DNA of 5,088 nt. It comes from Candidatus Aminicenantota bacterium (GTDB lineage Bacteria; Acidobacteriota; Aminicenantia; UBA2199). Location of the stretch: positions 5,634,240 to 5,639,327 of the forward strand of contig CP070627.1 of the NCBI GenBank assembly GCA_020355945.1. The letters run 5' to 3'. The translations under genes were made by a program, and so were the position numbers. The stretch's first letter is position 1, and each line of letters starts with the position of its first letter. The notes under the pieces were generated by a model. It was not told where the DNA came from and ran no database searches. It was given only the letters and a program-made list of their open reading frames with translations. Positions 1-5,088 of this stretch are shown in pieces.

Positions 1-54
1 GGCCAGGGGCTCTTTTTGAAAAAACCGCCCCTGGACCCCGCAAAAACTTTTTAT
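1..54 (-). repeat. GC-rich stem-loop element, possibly a dispersed repeat and transcription terminator
   Basis: CCAGGGGC (3-10) pairs with GCCCCTGG (27-34). The 16-nt interior contains complementary T and A runs that can extend the stem. The minus-strand lead-in is AAAAAGTTTTTGCGGGGTCC. In the minus direction it lies about 150 nt after the last stop codon, where an operon terminator is expected, but the sequence that would hold a U-run is cut off by the window edge. From memory, similar AAAGTTTTTG-GGGG-TCCAGGGG elements recur between genes in Desulfobacterota and some other environmental bacteria. A search would be needed to confirm this. Confidence 0.45.
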
Positions 55-60
55 TAAGTC

Positions 61-164
61 TGAAGGCTTCGAAACCCGTTTTATAGACGACTTCTTACCA
101 ATTACATGACTTTCGACGCGTTCTTGCATTGTCTGCCGTTTCAGTTCATCAAAAGAAGCCTTCA
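61..164. repeat. Pair of 10-bp inverted repeats flanking the downstream spacer
   Basis: TGAAGGCTTC at 61-70 is the exact reverse complement of GAAGCCTTCA at 155-164, with 84 bases between. The arms end without further matches. They could form a long-range stem in the transcript after the operon or mark the edges of a small inserted element. A 10-bp match at this distance could also occur by chance. Confidence 0.35.
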
Positions 165-186
165 AGATGGCCCGCAGGGCCTTCTT
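164..186 (-). repeat. Second GC-rich hairpin overlapping the stop codon
   Basis: On the minus strand AAGA-a-GGCCC, loop TGC, GGGCC-a-TCTT gives nine paired positions with one A-A mismatch. It begins within the TAA stop at 185-187, only a few bases after the 17-nt palindrome, so the transcript end would carry two tandem hairpins. No T-run follows. Possible roles are protection of the mRNA 3' end or part of a dispersed repeat; neither is shown. Confidence 0.55.
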
Positions 187-1738
187 AGGCTCCCCTCGCC
201 GAGGGGAATGTCACGGTTCCTTCTAACCAATACCCGCCGCCGCGACCATGCTGCCTGGGTATTAAATCATAGGCTCCTATCCCTTCCAATTTCTTGCGAA
301 TATTGTGAATAGAAGTCCGTATAGTGGCATCCGGTGCAGTAGAATTCTTAAACAAACTCCCCTCCTTGTTCATCGCATCAGCAAATATATCCCACTCCGG
401 CTGCCGATCATTATTATTTAAAGGCACCGAAGAAAGATGATAATTCTTCATGGAAGATGAAAAACCATCCCTCCTGGCCTTGTGATTCTCATAAACCAAA
501 TAACAAAATATCAACTTCTCAGTACGATTGAACCCTAGCTCCCGGGGAGGACTACCTTGCCATTCAATGGTTATGCTTACCGCATAGGGGTTAAATAAAC
601 ATTTAAGAAACTCCTCATTTTCAACTATAGAACCCTCATCAAATGCTTCCTTGAGATAAATCGATGTTTTGTATCCCCGGGGCTCTTGTTTTTTGTTATT
701 TTTCAATGACGCCTTTCCTATCACTTTTGAAAGAAATCTTTCATAAAGCCTGTTCCTGATGGCACAGTAACTACCCTGCCGAACAACCGGCCCGGTCCCC
801 TTTAACGATAATGATAAATGCTGATAAGGCGCATATTCGATCTCTTCCCCGTCTAAAACCCGTCTGACCAATTCTTCAAGAGTTTCGTCGGTTTTTATTT
901 GCTGGTTCAAAAATCTTAAATTATCACTTTCAATGAAAAGCCTCTCGATTGCATGCTCTACATCACCCGCGGTTATGCTTTTCCTTTGCCCTAATAATTG
1001 CTCTGCCAGGATATAACAAATATGTTGAAGTAACTGCGGATGCCCGGAAGTTTCCGTTATTAACTTTTCCCTGGCCCCGGGCTCAACACTTATGCCAAGT
1101 TCTTTAAAGGGTTCATCGATCAATTGTTCCGACTCTTCTTTTGACAGACTATCCAGGTACAGTTTTTTCGCTATGTTGAAAGGTGAGGTGGGACCGATGG
1201 TTAAAGGAATAAGCTCTACAGACCCGGCAATGATTAATGCATACTTGTTCAATTCCCGGTGATCAATTCGTTCATGAAAGATTTTTCTCCACATATTTAG
1301 AAACGATTGCACTGCCGGGGCCTTTTCGATTTCATCAAAAAACAGGACAATCTTTTTGTCTTTTCCCGGTCTGAATTTTTTCAGGAAATTGTAAAAATTC
1401 AACTCACAGCCAAAATCTTTCCATCGGTTGATGTTGTCTGCCGCGGGCTTCTCATCGAAATTTTCATGGATGATATTGATAATCCAATCGTAAAACGCCT
1501 CTTCTGTTTTGGGTGAAATTTCAAGATCGATATAGATACAGGGATAAACAGAAAGTTCATGCTTAATTTGGCGTAACAGGGTGGTTTTCCCGATTTGCCT
1601 GGGGCCCAATATCACCCAGTAATCCCCCTGACAGGTTCCTGTAATAATTTTCTCTATCTCTTTTGACCTGGAAATACAGGCTGGTTTATCTTCTAACGGG
1701 TGTAAGGGACCGGTAAAATTATAAGGATTTCTTTGCAT
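185..1738 (-). CDS. AAA-like (STAND-type) ATPase with C-terminal OmpR/PhoB-type winged-helix DNA-binding domain
   Basis: This 517-residue protein is a likely ATP-controlled transcription regulator. The N-terminus (NPYNFTGPLHP...CISRSKEIEKII) and the P-loop resemble the AAA-like AAA_35/COG1672 group. Walker A is GPRQIGKT (45-52), Walker B is IVLFFDE (130-136), a sensor-like strand is ALIIAGS (167-173), and the GhP-type motif is SGHPQLLQHICYIL (231-244). Residues about 280-340 look like the winged helix that commonly follows this ATPase, ending in CAIRNRLYERF. Residues about 400-507 match an OmpR/PhoB-type winged helix: LGFNRTEKLIFCYLV is the first helix, TIRTSIHNIRKKL (472-484) the recognition-helix region, and HGRGGGYWL (497-505) the wing hairpin. 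There is no receiver domain, so the input would be the ATPase or a partner protein. The start has a strong AAGGAGG at 9 nt inside the upstream gene, and the 20-nt overlap suggests translational coupling. The last ten residues, after the wing, run into a GC-rich inverted repeat and may be a repeat-derived extension. Confidence 0.93.
   Translation of the reverse strand: MQRNPYNFTGPLHPLEDKPACISRSKEIEKIITGTCQGDYWVILGPRQIGKTTLLRQIKHELSVYPCIYIDLEISPKTEEAFYDWIINIIHENFDEKPAADNINRWKDFGCELNFYNFLKKFRPGKDKKIVLFFDEIEKAPAVQSFLNMWRKIFHERIDHRELNKYALIIAGSVELIPLTIGPTSPFNIAKKLYLDSLSKEESEQLIDEPFKELGISVEPGAREKLITETSGHPQLLQHICYILAEQLLGQRKSITAGDVEHAIERLFIESDNLRFLNQQIKTDETLEELVRRVLDGEEIEYAPYQHLSLSLKGTGPVVRQGSYCAIRNRLYERFLSKVIGKASLKNNKKQEPRGYKTSIYLKEAFDEGSIVENEEFLKCLFNPYAVSITIEWQGSPPRELGFNRTEKLIFCYLVYENHKARRDGFSSSMKNYHLSSVPLNNNDRQPEWDIFADAMNKEGSLFKNSTAPDATIRTSIHNIRKKLEGIGAYDLIPRQHGRGGGYWLEGTVTFPSARGA
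191..207 (-). repeat. 17-nt perfect palindrome at the end of the winged-helix ATPase gene
   Basis: TCCCCTCG and CGAGGGGA flank a single central base. In RNA this would fold as a 7-bp GC-rich stem with a 3-nt loop. It lies inside the last codons of the gene, after the winged-helix fold is complete. No U-run follows, so it is not a classical terminator by itself. It may be a transcript-end structure or part of a repeated intergenic element. Confidence 0.6.
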
Positions 1739-4601
1739 CCTTGTTTGCCTCCTTGATAAGATTATCTAGCTCGTATCTTTTCAATATCCTCGGGAAAATC
1801 GGCAGAGCAAAACGATAATTCCCCCCCTTTTCTGCTAAAAATATATATCGAAGTCTCAAACCGGCCAAATACTCGGCAAGTTCTCCCAATGTAATACTGA
1901 TGCCGTTGGCGTTTAATATCTCTTTAATTTCAGCGGCAGAGAAGATATCTTTGTCCGGGTAATTCTTTAAGAGTAGTAAAATAATTAACCGTTCAATGGA
2001 ACCAAAATCTTCCGTGAAAAATAAATAGAAGTCATTAATGACATATTTCTCATAATCAAAGGTTTCGAACAATTCTTCAATATCAGTTCTATATATGGTT
2101 CGTCTATTCTTTTTGTCATCCTTGTCCTGGATTCTCTCCACTAAACTTTTGCAGAAAAATTGCAGTAAATTGGGATGGCGGGACGTATGCTGAAGGATTA
2201 GCATTTTATCCTCAGGATTATTGTATTTTATGCCTATACTTTCCATTGGTTCCGAGATCAAGGCAATGGCATCATCTTTTTTCAATTTGTCAAGGGTGAT
2301 GATCTCTAAAAAATTATAAAGAGGCGAACCAATGTCCATTTTGGAGAGATACAATTTTTTAAAACCTGAAATAATCACCTGGCAGTAACGCTCTTGAGCT
2401 AAGGCTCGAAATATCGTCAGCAGCTTATAATCATTGGCTTCATCAAATTTTAACAGGATATCCGCTTCATCCAGTAAGAATATGGGTTTTTTCCCGGTTT
2501 GATTCAACCTTTTTATAACCGGGGAGAAATTATGCAAATCACTGTCAAAAGTAACGTCTTGATTATATTTTTCTTTTATTTTATCCTGCAAAACCGATAA
2601 GAAGGAGGTGTAATTTTGCTGTTCCGGTGCTTCCAGGTCCAGGTATATGGGCATGGTTGCGGGGGGCATTTCAGAGATAATTTTAAATAATAACGATGTT
2701 TTACCTATTTTCCTGGCCCCGACGATGGCAAAATTTCTTTCTTTTTTTCCCAGGATCCTGCCGATTTCATCCTGCCGGCCATAAAACGTTACCCTGACCG
2801 GACCTTCTGTTTTGTAGGGGGAGACCACCGAGGGCCTGATTTGCCTGATCAATACGTCTTTCCTGAATACCTGCAGCGGCGTTGGCGAAAGCACACACCT
2901 CTTGAGGTCGTCTTCTTCGATTAATACAATGCCCAGGAAGGGTTTTTGAACGAATTGGGTGATTTTATCAGTCTTTTTAAAACAGAGAATAAATGATGGG
3001 AATGAGGGTTTATCTTCTAACAAAATTTCATCTTGAATATACTGGATATCGTTATCTGTAAATTCGAATCGGGGTATGACAAAAACCAGTACATTCTCTA
3101 ATCCACTCAACTGTAACCGGTTCATATTGACAATATAAACATTTTTCCTGTCCCCGGGTTCTTCTTTAATTTCGCATCTCAAAATACTACAAATCATATG
3201 TACCAATTCATTGAGTTGTTTTTTATCGATATTGCCCTGTTTCAGGTTGGTTTTGATGGTGGACCACTTTTTTGACAGCATGATGGCTGTTCGAGCGATA
3301 TCTTTTTCAAAGGGGAGATTTTCTATGGGTATGAATTCCATAATTTTTCCTAACCCGGATAGAGAAACATGGTCCACGATGGTTTTCCAATTCTCAACCA
3401 CGGTTTGCACCAGGGGATGACGTTTTTTCACCCACTCCCCGTACAATGGTAACATGAAGGGTTCACCATCAAAACGCCTTCCTTTTATTTTGTTTATATG
3501 TTGTTCCTCATGTAACCGGTCCAGCAGTTCATTAAGGGCCGGCTGGGAAAGAATCGAATCCAGGAGGGGGGATTCCTTCATAAAGTAGAACCTGCCTTCT
3601 TTCTTCATTACATTTTCGTCTGCCAGGGCGGCAAGTACCAGTTTATAATCATAAGGCAGGTTATTCCAAAAATAAACAAAATCTTCCCTTTTATCGGATA
3701 TTGTCTTGTAAACAGCACCCCGGACATCATCCCCGGAACATACATGACGTTTCATTTCATTAAGATGCTCGATGATATAATAACAAAGTAACTGCTGGCA
3801 GTATAAATTTCTACCCGTTTTCCTTACGATCTCATGAATGGCTTCAGGCTCATATTTCACATACTCTTTAACCGGTGCGACGATCAAATCTTCGATTTTC
3901 TTTCTTTCCAGGAACATTCCCAGTTCTATCTTAAAGGCGGCATTCAATAAACCACTCATGTCAGTTCCCTGGGATGACTTAAATATATCACCTTTCCCGG
4001 CCAGGATCAGCCTGAACATGTTGGTTTTATGCAGCACATAGTCAAAAAAGCGAAAGATATCATTCAATGCTGCCGGCACTGCTTTCTGCTGCATTTTTCC
4101 AAAATCATCAAAGATTAGCAATATAATATTGTCGGCAAGTTTATTTCCCAGGCTGGCTGTGAAATGTACCATTTGATCAAAGGAGAGACTTGATTGGAAT
4201 GAATAATTGGGTTCATCGATCGAGAGTCCCAATATATTTAAGGCATCTTTTATGGCTTTGTAGACAAATAACAGGAGGGTACCTGTATCCAGGTCAGCGG
4301 TATGGCCTGGGTCGATATAAATGGGTACATATCGTTGTCCCAGCATTCCTGGTTCCTCTACCATGCGCAGCAGTGTGCTGGTCTTGCCTGATCCGATAAA
4401 ACCATGGATGACAATTACCTTACGGGGGGGACTTGATTCAAATTCCATCTTGACTTTCTCAATGACATCTTCATGATAAAACCACCGACCCGTTTCAATA
4501 TCATAAGCGCGATAGGGATTGGGAATTTTAATAAAATCTCCCTGGCGCGATTCGACATCCGCGGCGTTATTTTTACCGGTGAATTTTTTTGGTTGAGACA
4601 T
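1719..4601 (-). CDS. Large STAND/AAA-like protein with two P-loop NTPase modules
   Basis: This 960-residue protein probably works as an ATP-dependent switch or scaffold in the cytoplasm; no substrate can be named. Module 1 has Walker A GFIGSGKT (67-74) and Walker B IILLIFDD (159-166), with Asp where the catalytic Glu usually follows. A sensor-like strand LILAGKGD (198-205) comes next, then a helical or winged-helix-like part to about 400. Residues about 404-600 form a predicted alpha/beta region with strands such as NVYIVNM and NVLVFVIP, of unknown role. Module 2 opens with FYGRQDEIGRIL (606-617), the FxGRe-type entry of STAND/COG1672-like ATPases. It has Walker A GARKIGKT (628-635), Walker B PIFLLDE (706-712), and RHPNLLQFFC (808-817), matching the family's GhP motif. 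A probable winged helix covers about 868-940. No transmembrane segment is evident. The start is supported by AAGGAG 10 nt upstream. The 3' end overlaps the next gene by 20 nt. An NTPase is certain from the motifs; the biological role is inference. Confidence 0.93.
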   Translation of the reverse strand: MSQPKKFTGKNNAADVESRQGDFIKIPNPYRAYDIETGRWFYHEDVIEKVKMEFESSPPRKVIVIHGFIGSGKTSTLLRMVEEPGMLGQRYVPIYIDPGHTADLDTGTLLLFVYKAIKDALNILGLSIDEPNYSFQSSLSFDQMVHFTASLGNKLADNIILLIFDDFGKMQQKAVPAALNDIFRFFDYVLHKTNMFRLILAGKGDIFKSSQGTDMSGLLNAAFKIELGMFLERKKIEDLIVAPVKEYVKYEPEAIHEIVRKTGRNLYCQQLLCYYIIEHLNEMKRHVCSGDDVRGAVYKTISDKREDFVYFWNNLPYDYKLVLAALADENVMKKEGRFYFMKESPLLDSILSQPALNELLDRLHEEQHINKIKGRRFDGEPFMLPLYGEWVKKRHPLVQTVVENWKTIVDHVSLSGLGKIMEFIPIENLPFEKDIARTAIMLSKKWSTIKTNLKQGNIDKKQLNELVHMICSILRCEIKEEPGDRKNVYIVNMNRLQLSGLENVLVFVIPRFEFTDNDIQYIQDEILLEDKPSFPSFILCFKKTDKITQFVQKPFLGIVLIEEDDLKRCVLSPTPLQVFRKDVLIRQIRPSVVSPYKTEGPVRVTFYGRQDEIGRILGKKERNFAIVGARKIGKTSLLFKIISEMPPATMPIYLDLEAPEQQNYTSFLSVLQDKIKEKYNQDVTFDSDLHNFSPVIKRLNQTGKKPIFLLDEADILLKFDEANDYKLLTIFRALAQERYCQVIISGFKKLYLSKMDIGSPLYNFLEIITLDKLKKDDAIALISEPMESIGIKYNNPEDKMLILQHTSRHPNLLQFFCKSLVERIQDKDDKKNRRTIYRTDIEELFETFDYEKYVINDFYLFFTEDFGSIERLIILLLLKNYPDKDIFSAAEIKEILNANGISITLGELAEYLAGLRLRYIFLAEKGGNYRFALPIFPRILKRYELDNLIKEANKDAKKSL
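1748..1754 (-). promoter_or_regulatory. Ribosome binding site of the winged-helix ATPase gene, inside the upstream gene
   Basis: A perfect AAGGAGG on the minus strand sits 9 nt before the ATG at 1736-1738. It is embedded in the last codons (Lys-Glu-Ala) of the double-NTPase gene, whose stop is at 1719-1721. Ribosomes finishing the upstream gene could reinitiate here, which would keep the two ATPases in a fixed ratio. It also fixes the start codon choice. Confidence 0.85.
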
Positions 4602-4611
4602 CTTTTCTACT

Positions 4612-4617
4612 CTCCTT
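4612..4617 (-). promoter_or_regulatory. Ribosome binding site of the double-NTPase gene
   Basis: AAGGAG on the minus strand lies 10 nt before the ATG at 4599-4601, within the 23-nt gap after the upstream stop codon. It supports this ATG over the next in-frame Met, at residue 52. Confidence 0.8.
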
Positions 4618-4624
4618 CTCTCTT

Positions 4625-5088
4625 TTAAAGTTTCTTAATACCCGGGACCCAAAATTTCCCCACCCGTTTTCCTGTTCCTAATACTATAGATTCACCCGGG
4701 GAATAGTATTTTTTTAATACTTCAATGTCTTTTAAGTCATCGGCGCCATATTTTTTAATGGTTCCGTCGGTTCGACAAAAGAGCAGGTCATATAGAATCT
4801 CTCGGTAGGTTTCCCGGGTAAGTCCCAGCACACCGGGTACCGGCAGAAAATACATTTCGGTTTTTTTGCTACTGATGAGTGGAGGCAGAACCCCTGCCCC
4901 GGCTATTTTCGTGGACATGATAAAAAAATCAGCTCCGGCCAGGTTTTCTCCATAATACATCTCCTTCATTTCCGGGTAGGTGGGCTTCCTCCGGTGCAAT
5001 TGATAGAATTCGATTGCCAGGTCGACCGATTCCATTCCCCCGATGTTGTTTGATAGGAATCCATAGAAGAGTGTATGTTTTTTATGAT
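4625..5088 (-). CDS. Hypothetical protein, C-terminal part only; faint cis-prenyltransferase-like pattern
   Basis: The reading frame ends at a TAA at 4625-4627. It stays open through the ATG at 5033-5035 to the window edge, adding at least 17 codons upstream (visible start HKKHTLFYGF), and that ATG has no convincing ribosome binding site. The gene therefore almost certainly begins outside the window, and 153 residues are visible. They show a hydrophobic strand (LFYGFL, residues 6-11), GGMESVDLAIEF (16-27), a second strand GADFFIMST (51-59), then TEMYFLPVPG (76-85) followed by TRETYREILYDL. The order and spacing resemble the second half of undecaprenyl diphosphate synthase-type proteins (strand, GGR-E-I, D-L-IRT, then Y-E-LYF and a helix), but the IRT and GE-R-S residues that bind substrate are not conserved. 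A tail of about 45 residues rich in Lys and Gly follows. No signal peptide or membrane segment is seen in this part. It precedes the NTPase gene by 23 nt in the same direction, so co-transcription is likely. The function is unproven; the family resemblance is a weak guess from pattern alone. Confidence 0.75.
   Translation of the reverse strand, partial: HKKHTLFYGFLSNNIGGMESVDLAIEFYQLHRRKPTYPEMKEMYYGENLAGADFFIMSTKIAGAGVLPPLISSKKTEMYFLPVPGVLGLTRETYREILYDLLFCRTDGTIKKYGADDLKDIEVLKKYYSPGESIVLGTGKRVGKFWVPGIKKL

Larger units (their letters stand above)
1..210 (-). other. Unassigned open frame after the operon, running off the window edge
   Basis: In the frame one base shifted from the upstream gene, no stop codon occurs from just after a TGA at 211-213 down to position 1, which gives 70 codons. 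The only in-frame ATG is at 127-129 and has no clear ribosome binding site. The middle part (ASFDELKRQTMQERV, then ESHVIGKKSSIKRV) is rich in charged residues and looks protein-like. The last part reads through the GC-rich repeat at 1-54 as SFCGVQGRFFQKEPL. This could be a decayed 3' remnant of a gene, a small gene truncated by the window edge, or a chance opening in a repeat element. It should not be treated as a confirmed gene. Confidence 0.25.

Noticed and set aside
42..52. AAAAACTTTTT as a terminator stem
   Set aside because: A five-base A/T stem with a one-base centre cannot form a stable hairpin. It is better seen as the lead-in of the neighbouring repeat element.
106..312. Plus-strand open frame of 68 codons
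   Set aside because: It lies opposite the end of the winged-helix ATPase gene, crosses the palindromes, has no ribosome binding site and gives a low-complexity Arg/Leu/Ser-rich product. It is a shadow frame.
3120..3190. Possible PD-(D/E)xK nuclease motif around CEIKEE in the central region of the large protein
   Set aside because: There is no upstream Asp in the expected strand and no proper D/E-x-K spacing, so a nuclease call is not supported.
3211..3420. Plus-strand open frame opposite the large NTPase gene, and similar ones at 1307-1516, 3838-4041 and 4190-4399
   Set aside because: All are antisense to strongly supported coding sequence, lack ribosome binding sites and show no recognisable domain.
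185..4601. Assignment to a named defence system (Avs-type STAND or similar)
   Set aside because: The NTPase class fits broadly, but no nuclease, protease, TIR or membrane effector domain was seen and the output looks like transcriptional DNA binding. The name would be unsupported.
4680..4717. AATACTAT...ATAGTATT inverted repeat followed by a T-run on the plus strand, like a terminator
   Set aside because: The stem is AT-rich with a 15-nt loop, sits inside coding sequence, and points against the direction of every gene in the window. It is probably incidental to the Lys/Tyr/Val codons.

Overview
The window holds one tightly packed minus-strand gene cluster that leaves both window edges. Read in the direction of transcription (5088 to 1), it contains the C-terminal part of a gene of uncertain function (4625-5088), a 960-residue protein with two P-loop NTPase modules (1719-4601), and a 517-residue P-loop NTPase ending in an OmpR/PhoB-type winged-helix DNA-binding domain (185-1738). 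A short non-coding or unassigned tail (1-184) follows, with hairpins and a GC-rich repeat-like element.

The genes look like one operon. The first intergenic gap is 23 nt. The second junction is a 20-nt overlap, and a strong Shine-Dalgarno sequence for the last gene lies inside the end of the middle gene. No promoter is visible, so transcription presumably starts beyond position 5088.

Both large proteins belong to the broad STAND/AAA-like ATPase group (similar to Pfam AAA_16/AAA_35-type proteins). Together they carry three Walker A/B modules. The middle protein has a central alpha/beta region of unknown role between its two NTPase modules and a probable winged helix at its C-terminus. The last protein has an AAA-like module, an intermediate winged-helix-like segment and a C-terminal OmpR-type winged helix. 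A reasonable inference is an ATP-switched signalling or regulatory pair with DNA-binding output. The upstream gene, whose visible part faintly resembles the end of a cis-prenyltransferase-like fold with altered key residues, could be a partner. No known defence or regulatory system could be named with certainty.

The organism is a bacterium with canonical AAGGAGG-type ribosome binding sites and moderate GC (roughly 40-45% by eye). Multi-domain STAND ATPases of this sort, and the GGGGTCCAGGGG-type intergenic element at 1-54, fit large-genome environmental lineages such as Desulfobacterota or Acidobacteriota/Aminicenantota relatives. That assignment is an impression, not a demonstration. There is no sign of tRNA, rRNA, CRISPR, transposase or insertion sequence.
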